DNA of 64,000 nt from Telluribacter sp035998675. GTDB lineage: Bacteria; Bacteroidota; Bacteroidia; Cytophagales; Spirosomataceae. The translations under genes and the position numbers were made by a program. Below the pieces are notes generated by a model, which was not told the origin of the DNA, searched no databases, and saw only the letters and a program-made list of their open reading frames with translations. Location: positions 547,230 to 611,229 of the forward strand of contig NZ_DASYHI010000024.1 in the NCBI RefSeq assembly GCF_035998675.1, given 5' to 3'. Of the stretch, positions 24,389 to 32,442 are shown in pieces. Within the stretch, counting starts at the first letter, position 1. Each line of letters starts with the position of its first letter.

Positions 24389-25360
24389 ATGAAACACTTT
24401 CTCTCCATCCACGACGTACAGGATTTGGGTAACCTTATTTCCAGTGGAATCATTGCCAAGCGTAATCCCTTTGCTGACCAACTACTGGGCAAGAACAAAA
24501 CCATCGGGCTGTTGTTCTTTAATTCCAGCCTGCGTACGCGGCTAAGTACCCAAAAGGCCGCCCAGAACCTGGGACTGAACGTACTGATGATGAACGTAGG
24601 GCAGGATAGCTGGGGACTGGAGCTGGAGGAGGGAGAACCTGGAAACCCGATTGTCATGAACGGCGATAAGGCCGAGCACGTCAAGGAAGCCGCCGCGGTC
24701 ATTGGCCGCTACTGTGACATCATCGCCATCCGGTCGTTTGCCGAGCTGCAGGACCGTGACAAAGACTACGCCGAGCAGGTGTTTCAGCAGTTTAAGAAGT
24801 ACGCCGGGGTACCTATTGTGAATCTGGAGTCGGCTACGCGCCACCCGCTGCAGTCCCTGGCCGACTGTATCACGATGGAGGAATTCAGGACGAAGCCAAG
24901 GCCCAAGGTAGTACTTACGTGGCTGCCCCACTTTAAACCCTTACCCCAGGCAGTAGCGAATTCGTTCTGTGAATGGATGAACCACATGGACGTGGAGCTG
25001 GTCGTGACGCATCCGGAAGGGTATAACCTGGCTCCCGAATTTGTGGGTAATGCACAGGTAATTTATGACCAGAAGAAAGCGCTGGAAGGCGCAGATTTTG
25101 TGTACGGCAAAAACTGGTCGTCTTATGAGCACTACGGACAGGTACTTGCCTTGAATGAATCGTGGATTATGGATGAAGCCAAGATGGCCCTCACTGATAA
25201 CGGCAAATTTATGCACTGCCTGCCCGTACGGCGTAACATGAAGGTAGCCGACGAGGTACTTGACGGACCGCGTTCGCTGGTGATAGACCAGGCGGCCAAC
25301 CGCGTGTGGTCGGCCCAGGCGGTACTGAAAGAAATACTAATTGGACAACAGGAGGAGTAA
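24389..25360 (+). CDS. argF': N-succinyl- or N-acetyl-L-ornithine carbamoyltransferase
   Basis: It transfers carbamoyl from carbamoyl phosphate to N-acyl-ornithine to make N-acyl-citrulline, instead of using free ornithine. The carbamoyl-phosphate loop is FFNSSLRTRLSTQKAA near 50 (S-x-R-T-R type). NGDKAEHVKEAAAVI near 90, ESATRHPLQSLAD near 145 and FMHCLPVRRNM near 275 are the marks of the acyl-ornithine subgroup. In Bacteroides the homologue uses succinyl-ornithine and in Xanthomonas acetyl-ornithine; a residue near position 90 decides, but I cannot align it safely. It is followed after 18 bases by the DUF72 gene. Confidence 0.92.
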   Translation: MKHFLSIHDVQDLGNLISSGIIAKRNPFADQLLGKNKTIGLLFFNSSLRTRLSTQKAAQNLGLNVLMMNVGQDSWGLELEEGEPGNPIVMNGDKAEHVKEAAAVIGRYCDIIAIRSFAELQDRDKDYAEQVFQQFKKYAGVPIVNLESATRHPLQSLADCITMEEFRTKPRPKVVLTWLPHFKPLPQAVANSFCEWMNHMDVELVVTHPEGYNLAPEFVGNAQVIYDQKKALEGADFVYGKNWSSYEHYGQVLALNESWIMDEAKMALTDNGKFMHCLPVRRNMKVADEVLDGPRSLVIDQAANRVWSAQAVLKEILIGQQEE

Positions 25361-25378
25361 TGAATTAAAAGCAGGAGT

Positions 25379-26107
25379 ATGGGTATCCACATTGGTACAT
25401 CGGGCTGGAGTTATGATCACTGGCAAGGTGTGCTGTACCCGGCCCCTACACCCGTAGCGAAGCGCCTGCACTACTACATCCAGCACTTCCAGACCGTTGA
25501 GCTCAACAGCAGCTACTACCACTGGCCCCGCGAGCAGACCTTTGCCGGCTGGCGGGAGCGCCTTCCGGAAGGGTTTCAGCTAACGGTCAAAGCACCCCGT
25601 GGCCTTACCCATGCCAAAAAGCTAAACGGACCCGAGCCCTGGATCGAGCGGATCAAAAACTGCTGGCATATCCTGGGTGAGAAGCGGGCCATTTTTCTGG
25701 TGCAGCTTTCTCCGAACTTCGGCTACGACTACGACCGCCTCGCCTACTTCCTGGAGAAGGTACCTAAGTGGATAAAGCTCACGGTAGAGTTCAGGCATCC
25801 GGGCTGGCACCAGGAGCCTATCTTTAATCTGCTTGAGCAGCACCAGGCGGCCTACTGCATCATGAGCGGAGCCAAACTACCCTGTATCCTGCGGGCTACG
25901 GCTCCTTTTGTGTATATACGCATGCACGGCCCCGATACGGAGAGGCTCTACGGCGGCTCCTACTCCGACAACGACCTGCACTGGTGGGCCGACCGCTGCC
26001 GGGAGTGGGAGTCGGCCGGGAAAGAGGTGTACGTGTACTTTAACAATGACTGGGAAGGCAACGCTGTCCGCAATGCCTTTACTCTACGTTCTTTTTTGGG
26101 ACGCTAA
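25379..26107 (+). CDS. DUF72 family protein
   Basis: The 242 residues match DUF72 (YecE-like), a TIM-barrel family without an established reaction. Marks are IHIGTSGWSYDHWQGVLYP at the start, VELNSSYYHWP near 42, the repeated pattern FQLTVKAPRGLTH, and YVYFNNDWEGNAVRNA near the end. It follows argF' by 18 bases on the same strand, so it may be co-transcribed, though no arginine role is known. The protein should be cytoplasmic. Confidence 0.88.
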   Translation: MGIHIGTSGWSYDHWQGVLYPAPTPVAKRLHYYIQHFQTVELNSSYYHWPREQTFAGWRERLPEGFQLTVKAPRGLTHAKKLNGPEPWIERIKNCWHILGEKRAIFLVQLSPNFGYDYDRLAYFLEKVPKWIKLTVEFRHPGWHQEPIFNLLEQHQAAYCIMSGAKLPCILRATAPFVYIRMHGPDTERLYGGSYSDNDLHWWADRCREWESAGKEVYVYFNNDWEGNAVRNAFTLRSFLGR

Positions 26108-26121
26108 GTACTACCTTTTGT

Positions 26122-27219
26122 TTAGCCCGGCCTCCTGACCTCTCTTCCCAGCGAAGCCTGCTGTACCATCAGAAACTCCACTACGTTTTCCGGGTCAATC
26201 GCTCCTATAATTTTCCCTTCTTTTCGTATTAGGGCAAACCCCTTCTTCTGCGTTTGCATGATTTGCCAGGCTTCTTCCAGCGGCAGCCGGGCGTCGAGAT
26301 ACAGGATATCCGCATCCATCACATCCGACAGGAAAGCACTGTTTCCTTTTTGGGCCAGCCCCTTAATTATGGCTTCGCGGGTGAGGGTACCTACGGGTTC
26401 TTTAAAAGCATCAAGAATCAGGAAATTACGATTCTGGCTGTCGAGGAGCAGCCGGACGGCATCTTCAACCAGGTCGCTCTGGTGCATGGTTGGGTAGTCG
26501 GTCATGCCCACTTCCCCCACCGTATGCCCCTGAAACATAGTAGTAGTCTTGACGTGGGTGGCCTCCTGCTGTGCCCCCAGAAAGATAAAAAGCCCGATAA
26601 AGATTAAAAACGGGTTACCAAAAAAGCCCAGTACCACAAAGCCAATGGCCAGGAGCTGACCAATGGAAGCTGCAATACGGGTAGCTTTGGCGCGCTCCAT
26701 CCGGAAAGAAAGAAGCGCCCGAAGTACCCGGCCGCCATCCATGGGAAAGGCCGGTATCAGGTTGAACAGCGCCAGCCAGCCGTTTATGGTCAGCAGGTTT
26801 ATTAGGAAGTTGGACTCATTGATGGTCACCATGCGGGTCAGCTCGTCGGTATTCTCCGGAAAGCGTACGAAGGGAATCAGCACCAGCATAATCAGCAGGT
26901 TAACCGCCGGCCCCGCCAGGGCAACCGCCAGTTCTTCCGAAGGTTTCTCCGGAATTCTTTCCAGGTTAGCCACTCCCCCAATGGGCAGCAGGATAATATC
27001 GCTGGTCTGGATATTGTAACGCCGGGCGGTCAGGGCGTGGCCCAGCTCGTGTAGTATTACGCACACAAAGATGGCCAGGGTAAAAGCCACGATCCAGATG
27101 GTTTCAGTAGTTCCCCGGCTGATATTAGAAAATATGATCCACAGTAACAAGATGGCAAACGTCCAGTGAATGGACAAGCGTATGCCCGCTATACGGCCAA
27201 GGTTAAGGGAGTATTTCAT
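26122..27219 (-). CDS. Site-2-type M50 metalloprotease with CBS domains
   Basis: This is an integral-membrane zinc protease. HELGH at residues 57-61 supplies two zinc ligands and the catalytic glutamate, and FPMDGGRVLRALL near 170 supplies the third ligand. About five hydrophobic segments lie before residue 215. Residues ~230-350 hold a pair of CBS domains, which bind adenine nucleotides and may regulate activity. S2P-like proteases with CBS domains form a recognised subgroup whose substrates are mostly unknown. The start ATG 27219 is clear. The gene is convergent with DUF72 and divergent from the cold-shock gene. Confidence 0.9.
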   Translation of the reverse strand: MKYSLNLGRIAGIRLSIHWTFAILLLWIIFSNISRGTTETIWIVAFTLAIFVCVILHELGHALTARRYNIQTSDIILLPIGGVANLERIPEKPSEELAVALAGPAVNLLIMLVLIPFVRFPENTDELTRMVTINESNFLINLLTINGWLALFNLIPAFPMDGGRVLRALLSFRMERAKATRIAASIGQLLAIGFVVLGFFGNPFLIFIGLFIFLGAQQEATHVKTTTMFQGHTVGEVGMTDYPTMHQSDLVEDAVRLLLDSQNRNFLILDAFKEPVGTLTREAIIKGLAQKGNSAFLSDVMDADILYLDARLPLEEAWQIMQTQKKGFALIRKEGKIIGAIDPENVVEFLMVQQASLGREVRRPG

Positions 27220-27509
27220 GACGGGAAATGTAAAGTGTTACAAATGGCTCATCTGCTTTTGTATCGTATACTCTAATAACGGGAAAGCGGAAAATTGGTT
27301 AGATATTCTGCCTGACGACGGCGCCGCTCAGAGGCGGGTACCAGCCCTTTTTTGGGACGAATTGCTTCCCTGAATCCGAGTTTAATAAAAATATTTTGTG
27401 CGATTAGAGCATCCTGATCAAGTATTGAAATTTTTTTAGCCCATTTTGCAAAAAAATCTGAACCAAGAAGCCGGTTAAGATGTAGTACATATATAACAAA
27501 CAAATCATC

Positions 27510-27701
27510 ATGAATAACGGAACAGTAAAATTCTTTAATGATCTGAAAGGATTCGGATTTATTAAAGACACAAAAACAGGTCAGGAGTACTTCGTACACG
27601 TATCTGGACTGGTAGATGAGATCAGAGAAAATGACGAGGTGACTTATGACCTTCAGGAAGGTAAAAAAGGACTAAACGCAGTCAACGTTCAACTGGCTTA
27701 G
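27510..27701 (+). CDS. Cold shock protein (CspA family)
   Basis: A single OB-fold cold shock domain of 63 residues. The RNA-binding motifs are GTVKFFNDLKGFGFI (RNP1-like) and EYFVHVSGL (RNP2-like), and it ends in KGLNAVNVQL. Such proteins melt RNA secondary structure. The 290 bases upstream contain no supportable gene; they end in an AT-rich leader of the sort common before csp genes. A minus-strand frame overlapping this gene and its leader is not convincing. A second cold-shock gene follows 164 bases downstream, after a terminator. Confidence 0.93.
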   Translation: MNNGTVKFFNDLKGFGFIKDTKTGQEYFVHVSGLVDEIRENDEVTYDLQEGKKGLNAVNVQLA

Positions 27702-27729
27702 TCTTATTTATATAAGAAGCTATCAGTGG

Positions 27730-27757
27730 AAAGCCTTACCTCCAGTAAGGCTTTTTT
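27730..27757 (+). terminator. Intrinsic terminator after cold shock gene
   Basis: A perfect 10-base stem (27730-27739 with 27745-27754), a 5-base loop and a run of six T residues, 28 bases after the stop. Confidence 0.93.
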
Positions 27758-27865
27758 ATTTGCTTCAGCAAACTGGCTGCTGTACAATCTGCTATAATAC
27801 AGACGAAGTAAGCCCTCTCCATCGTAAAAACGACAGTATTATATATCAAAGATCAAGATCACTTT

Positions 27866-28318
27866 ATGGGTAAATCACAAGAGACATTCGGTAAAAAGGA
27901 AAAAGAAAAGAAAAAGCTAAAGAAACGTCAGGACAAAGAGCAAAAGAAGGAAGAGCGAAAAGCCAGCTCGGTCAAAGGGCAGGATGTCGAAGAGATGTTC
28001 GCCTATGTGGATGAATACGGGAACATCACCTCTACGCCTCCCGATCCCAAAAGAAAGAAAGTCGTAAAGCAGGAAGACATACAAATTGGCATAAGTCGCC
28101 AGGAAGACATTGATCCGGCCGATTCACTTCGGAAAGGCACTGTGACCTACTTTAATACGTCCAAAGGCTACGGTTTTATCAAGGACCATGAGTCACAGGA
28201 TAGTGTGTTTGTGCACCAGAACGCGATTGAAGGTACTATCAAGGAGAATGACAAAGTGACCTTTGAAGTGGAGCGGGGCCCCAAAGGCCTTAATGCAGTA
28301 AATGTGAAGGTATACTAA
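27866..28318 (+). CDS. Cold-shock-domain protein with charged N-terminal extension
   Basis: Residues ~88-150 form a cold shock domain (GTVTYFNTSKGYGFI, then DSVFVHQNAI, ending in KGLNAVNVKVY). The first ~38 residues are almost entirely Lys, Glu, Arg and Gln, a highly charged helix likely to bind RNA or ribosomes. A linker of about 45 residues (YVDEYGNITSTPPDPKRKK) joins the two. The central YVDEYGNI...PPDPKRK stretch occurs in other Bacteroidota cold-shock proteins. This is about 2.4 times the size of the neighbour. It has its own promoter region (164-base gap) and a strong terminator. Confidence 0.88.
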   Translation: MGKSQETFGKKEKEKKKLKKRQDKEQKKEERKASSVKGQDVEEMFAYVDEYGNITSTPPDPKRKKVVKQEDIQIGISRQEDIDPADSLRKGTVTYFNTSKGYGFIKDHESQDSVFVHQNAIEGTIKENDKVTFEVERGPKGLNAVNVKVY

Positions 28319-28357
28319 TATCGTAGTGAAGCGGGACTGCCCGCTTTGTTTCTATAT

Positions 28358-28391
28358 AAAAGAAGCCCGTCTGTCTGGACGGGCTTCTTTT
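28358..28391. terminator. Bidirectional terminator between convergent genes
   Basis: A perfect 14-base stem (28358-28371 with 28378-28391) and 6-base loop, with A-rich and T-rich ends, serves both the cold-shock gene and the opposing small exported protein gene. A second small hairpin (AGCGGG/CCCGCT) lies just upstream, near 28330. Confidence 0.9.
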
Positions 28392-28411
28392 ATTGTAGAG
28401 TTAACAGAAGA

Positions 28412-28861
28412 CTATTCGGTAACTTCGGCGTTGTCCAGAATATAGTTCATCTGATAAATATCGTCGGCGTTCAGCTTGAGGGTACCTTTAAAAGTCAGGC
28501 GCTCATCGGTTTTAAATTTGCGGGTACCTTTCTTGAACTGCAGGGACATGACGGATTCGGGACCGGCGCCACCGCAGAAGAAACAGGCACTATAGGGGAA
28601 CGCGGATAGTACATACAGGTTAGCATCCAGATCTACCGGCAGTACGTAGCCCGTTATGGCGACCTCTTTGCCACTCAGCTTTTGTACCCCGGGGCCAAAC
28701 GTGGGATACAGCATATATACCTGTTCCGCTTCGTACCACTTCTTCTTAAACGTCACGTCACGCAGGGTTTCCCACGAAAGTTTGACGGGAGCCGTGTGCG
28801 GCGTAAAGGCCATGAGCGACACAACAAGCAGGGGAAGTACGGTCCAGCGAAAAAATTTCAT
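28412..28861 (-). CDS. Small exported DUF3299-like protein
   Basis: A signal peptide (MKFFRWTVLPLLVVSLMAF) precedes a compact domain of about 125 residues. The most telling part is LSGKEVAITGYVLPVDLDA, followed by PYSACFFCGGAGPESVM, where two cysteines (C-x-x-C) could bind metal. This resembles DUF3299-type periplasmic proteins, which occur next to FtsX-like ABC transporters in metal-responsive clusters of other bacteria. Here such an ABC pair lies 277 bases upstream on the same strand. The metal link is inference. ATG 28861 is chosen because it starts the signal peptide. Confidence 0.6.
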   Translation of the reverse strand: MKFFRWTVLPLLVVSLMAFTPHTAPVKLSWETLRDVTFKKKWYEAEQVYMLYPTFGPGVQKLSGKEVAITGYVLPVDLDANLYVLSAFPYSACFFCGGAGPESVMSLQFKKGTRKFKTDERLTFKGTLKLNADDIYQMNYILDNAEVTE

Positions 28862-29138
28862 AGTACTATCTAGTTTAAGTTTTTTGGGTCGGTTGTTTCG
28901 GGAATAAATACGGTCCGCAACGGTTGGTTGCAATAAGTACCTTTGGAGGCTAAAAGATTATTTCCTGATAACTAAGTACTTGCGCAAAATTACTTCCCAT
29001 TAGAATTATTCACAATCCAGTCTTATACAGCAACTTAAAGAACTAACCACTAAAAGCTAATTTCTAATAGCTACTTACTTCGTAACAAATTTATAACGAA
29101 TACAGTGCAAAAAGCAAGATAGTTCACGGCCGGGTAGT

Positions 29139-30368
29139 TCAATCCTGGGCGAGGGTACGGGATATACTCAGGCGATAAACGCCCAGGGAAGGCAGGGCCG
29201 CCGCCAGAACACCAATAGCCAGCGCGCCCACCAGAAGCAGTACCTCTTCCGGGAGGAGGGTCATTCCACCGAAAGAATAATGAAAGTCCTGTTCCGCCGT
29301 CAGGCTAAACAACCACAAGCCCAGTCGGCTGAGTAGTACACCCGCCACGTAGCCCAGCAGCGCCAGGAGCAATCCTTCCAGTAGTAGCATCCTGAATAGC
29401 ATAGTTCGGGTAGCGCCCATCGAGAGCATCAGCGCCATTTCGTATTTTCGTTCTTTGAGCGAATTATAAAGGGAAACAAATACGCTGGCACCGGCAATAA
29501 GAATAATGACTAAGGCCAGTGCCCGGAGGGTATCAATGCCTACGCCCAGCAGCGAAAACAGCCGGTTGATTTCAATACTGGGTAAGGCGGCCTGCATAGG
29601 CGTGTTGGTATTGACCTGCCGGGGCAGGGCTATAAGTCCCATCGGGTTTCGAAACTGGATAAGCGCGCTGGTTACCTGCCTTTCGGGGGGCATGGCTATG
29701 GTTTCTTCGTGTACGGGATCGCTTTCCTTAACACCCGGCGGGGGCGTTTCAATATGGTCATGAATGCGCCAGATACTACTCAGGTCCGTCAGGATAAGCT
29801 GGTCAACTACCGAACCGCTGGGCTCAAATATACCTACTACCCGGTACCTGGTTTCGCCGTGGGCTTCTCCCTCTTCGTCCAGGCCGTGGGCGCTGGCGAA
29901 CGTATCTCCCACCTTCATACCGGTCGCCCGGGCCGCCTTACTACCCAGGGTTACTTCCAGGGGCTGGCCAAACAGCTTTCCCTCACCGACGGTAGCTGCG
30001 AAATGCTCTACGTACTTAGGCGTAGTACCTACAATCCGGTACCCCTGGTAGTTATCGCCCATAGAGAGGGGAATAACCGTCTTGACGAAGGGGTTCATTT
30101 TAAGCTTGTTCACCTCAGCCAGCGGCACATTACCGGTAGGGGCATCTATCTGGTATATGCTCGAAAGAATCAACTGGAGCGGACTTCCCTTGGCTCCCAC
30201 TACCATATCTATGCCTTTAATGTTGCGCCGAAACTGCTCGTCGAGCTGCTTATTAAGGAGCAGAAGCAGCGATATCATACCGATACCCAGCGTGAGCAGC
30301 AATACACTCAGAAAGCTGTTGAGTTTCTTATCCTTTATATTGGCCCAGCTAATCTTGAGGAGGTTCAT
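29139..30368 (-). CDS. FtsX/MacB-like ABC transporter permease
   Basis: The 409 residues have one transmembrane helix near the start (FLSVLLLTLGIGMISLLLLL), a large extracytoplasmic domain (~50-270) and three more helices near 280-400: the type VII (MacB/LolE) layout with a C-terminal FtsX domain. These permeases do not move substrate through a pore; they drive envelope-side work such as lipoprotein release. The extracytoplasmic part holds a His/Glu-rich stretch (HGLDEEGEAHGE, IHDHIE, PVHEE) that could bind metal. The start is one base from the ATPase stop, so the two are coupled. Confidence 0.87.
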   Translation of the reverse strand: MNLLKISWANIKDKKLNSFLSVLLLTLGIGMISLLLLLNKQLDEQFRRNIKGIDMVVGAKGSPLQLILSSIYQIDAPTGNVPLAEVNKLKMNPFVKTVIPLSMGDNYQGYRIVGTTPKYVEHFAATVGEGKLFGQPLEVTLGSKAARATGMKVGDTFASAHGLDEEGEAHGETRYRVVGIFEPSGSVVDQLILTDLSSIWRIHDHIETPPPGVKESDPVHEETIAMPPERQVTSALIQFRNPMGLIALPRQVNTNTPMQAALPSIEINRLFSLLGVGIDTLRALALVIILIAGASVFVSLYNSLKERKYEMALMLSMGATRTMLFRMLLLEGLLLALLGYVAGVLLSRLGLWLFSLTAEQDFHYSFGGMTLLPEEVLLLVGALAIGVLAAALPSLGVYRLSISRTLAQD

Positions 30369-30369
30369 A

Positions 30370-30996
30370 TTATAAAGAAATCTGGTTTGAAAATTCATCC
30401 TTCAGGCGCTGGTCGTGAGTAACAACTACCAGGCTGGCGCCAATTTGAGCTGACTGCGCTTTGAGCAGACTCACCACCTTCCGGCAATTTTCATCGTCGA
30501 GGCTGGAGGTAGGTTCATCGGCCAGTATAACCGCCGGATTGTTCATCAGGGCTCTGGCAATACTGACACGCTGCTGCTCGCCCTGACTTAGCTCGTGCGT
30601 TTTTTTGGAAAGATGCTCGCCAAACCCCAACTGCGCCGCCAGGGAGGAGGCTTTTTCCTGGTCCTGGTTGCGACCGGCCAGGTAGTTGGTCAGGAGCAGG
30701 TTTTCAAGTACATTTAGTGAACCGACAAAATGCGCTCTTTGGTAAATAATCCCAATTTTGCTGGCCCGTACGGCAGCCGCCTGGCCGGGAGCCAGGTGAC
30801 GAATCGACTGGCCATCTATACTGATGTCGCCCGACTGGGGCTCCAGCAGGAGGGCCAGCAGGTGTAGCAGCGTTGTCTTTCCCCGTCCCGACTGACCCAA
30901 AATAAGTAGGGCTTCGGCGTCGTTGCAGTGTATATCCGGAAAAAGGAACTTCTTTTGGGCAGAGTACGAAAAAGAAAGGTCTTTACTGGCAATCAT
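30370..30996 (-). CDS. ABC transporter ATP-binding protein (LolD/MacB type)
   Basis: A single nucleotide-binding domain of 208 residues: Walker A GQSGRGKTTL near 33, signature LSQGEQQRVSIARAL near 135, and Walker B VILADEPTSSLDD near 157. The size and signature fit the ATPases of type VII exporters. It powers the permease encoded immediately downstream (one-base gap). The next gene on this strand, a small exported protein, may complete a three-gene unit. The gene is divergent from the NlpC/P60 gene. Confidence 0.93.
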   Translation of the reverse strand: MIASKDLSFSYSAQKKFLFPDIHCNDAEALLILGQSGRGKTTLLHLLALLLEPQSGDISIDGQSIRHLAPGQAAAVRASKIGIIYQRAHFVGSLNVLENLLLTNYLAGRNQDQEKASSLAAQLGFGEHLSKKTHELSQGEQQRVSIARALMNNPAVILADEPTSSLDDENCRKVVSLLKAQSAQIGASLVVVTHDQRLKDEFSNQISL

Positions 30997-31098
30997 AGTC
31001 GGGACTTGCTTTTTTACAAAATAAAGAACTTTTATCGGCTTATTTGCCCAATGCGGCAGATCGGCACTTTAACTTTACCGGCTTCAAACTACCAGCTT

Positions 31099-32256
31099 AT
31101 GAAATCTATCCTATTACTTTGCCTGCTGATGAGCTGGACAGGAGTGTCCGTTGCTCAAAGTAATATACCCATGCAAAAAATTATTGATGAAGTGCGGCAG
31201 CAGTACGCCCCAGACCGCCGGGTGGCCGTGTTCCAGATTGAGGCGGATGAGCAGGGAGTACTTACGGGAAAAACCAACCTGCCCGAAGCCCGCAAAGAAC
31301 TGCTTACGCGTCTTCAAAAAGCTAAGCTCAGCGCGGAGGACCGGATAGAGCTGCTGCCGGCGGAAGTACTGGGGGAGGAGGTGTACGGGGTAGTAAGGGT
31401 TTCGGTTGGTAATCTTCGTTCACAACCCCGCGACGCGGCCGAGCTGGCAACGCAGGCGCTACTGGGCATGCCCCTGAAGGTACTTGACAAAGACCGGAGC
31501 TGGTACCTGGTCCAGACGCCGGACCAGTACATTTCCTGGATAGACTGGGGCGGACTCCAGCGGATGAACAAAGCAACCTTTGACCTTTGGCAGAAAGCCG
31601 AAAAAGTTATTTTCCTGCGCCCGTTTGGCTTCTCCTACGAAACCGCTACTACCGACGGCCAGACGGTTTCTGACCTGGTGGCGGGGGATGTGCTGAAACT
31701 AAAAGCCGAAACGGGCGATTTCTTTCAGGTAGAATACCCCGATGGTCGGACCGCATTTGTACAAAAAAACGAAGCCCGGCGCTACCAGGACTGGCTGGCC
31801 TCCCTGTCTGTTTCGGAGGAGAACCTGGTTAATACCGCCAAACGAATGATGGGAATACCTTACTTATGGGGAGGTACTTCCTACAAAGGAATGGACTGCA
31901 GCGGTTTTACCAAAACCGTCTACTACCTGAACGGCTGGGTATTGCCCCGCGATGCTTCCCAGCAGGTACATACCGGTGAGCTGATAGGTACTTCTGATGG
32001 ATTTGCCGGACTGCGTGCGGGTGATTTGCTTTTCTTCGGGACTAAAGCCACCGATACCACGCCCGAAAAAGTTACGCACGTAGGCATGTGGATGGGTAAC
32101 AATGAGTTTATTCATGCATCCGGGCAAATCCGGGTTAGTAGTATGGACCCGGTTGCGCCCAACTACGACGAGTTTGAACGGAATCGTTTCCTGAGAGCCA
32201 AACGATTGGTAGGTAATGAAAAAGGAGTAGCTGATTTGAAAGCGATCACTAAATAG
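31099..32256 (+). CDS. Secreted NlpC/P60 cell-wall hydrolase with SH3-like domains
   Basis: The protein probably cleaves the gamma-D-Glu-to-diamino-acid bond in peptidoglycan stem peptides. It has a signal peptide (residues 1-20, cleaved after VAQ), two SH3-like segments (~95-150, RVSVGNLRSQP; ~175-225) that position the substrate, and an NlpC/P60 domain (~240-375). The catalytic triad is C267 in MDCSGF, H327 in VTHVGMW and H339 in FIHASG. ATG 31099 was chosen because it starts the signal peptide; the frame is open further upstream. The gene stands alone. Confidence 0.93.
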   Translation: MKSILLLCLLMSWTGVSVAQSNIPMQKIIDEVRQQYAPDRRVAVFQIEADEQGVLTGKTNLPEARKELLTRLQKAKLSAEDRIELLPAEVLGEEVYGVVRVSVGNLRSQPRDAAELATQALLGMPLKVLDKDRSWYLVQTPDQYISWIDWGGLQRMNKATFDLWQKAEKVIFLRPFGFSYETATTDGQTVSDLVAGDVLKLKAETGDFFQVEYPDGRTAFVQKNEARRYQDWLASLSVSEENLVNTAKRMMGIPYLWGGTSYKGMDCSGFTKTVYYLNGWVLPRDASQQVHTGELIGTSDGFAGLRAGDLLFFGTKATDTTPEKVTHVGMWMGNNEFIHASGQIRVSSMDPVAPNYDEFERNRFLRAKRLVGNEKGVADLKAITK

Positions 32257-32415
32257 TACCCAAAATCGTTTAAAAGACGCTATACCCGAGTGGGTGGCAC
32301 CTTTTTTGTATTCTTTTAATATAGTACCGCTCACTCAAAAGTTAGAACCTGAGCAAATAAAGTACATACAATTACGTTGGAAAGTAACAATGCACCCAAA
32401 AACCAACAACTAAAC

Positions 32416-32423
32416 TAATTTTG
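32416..32423 (+). promoter_or_regulatory. Candidate -7 promoter element of the DUF6089 genes
   Basis: TAATTTTG is an exact match to the Bacteroidota TAnnTTTG word, 20 bases before the start codon at 32443. No clean TTTG lies at the usual 19-21 base spacing upstream, so only the -7 element is supported. Confidence 0.35.
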
Positions 32424-32442
32424 CCAAAAATACTTTTATCGT

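Noticed and set aside
27273..27599. Minus-strand frame over the cold-shock leader and gene start
   Set aside because: Its C-terminal part looks somewhat protein-like, but its start is antisense to the conserved cold-shock domain and no family is recognised.
32281..32312. Weak hairpin with T tract after the NlpC/P60 gene
   Set aside because: The stem is only four pairs and the T run is distant, so I do not call it a terminator.
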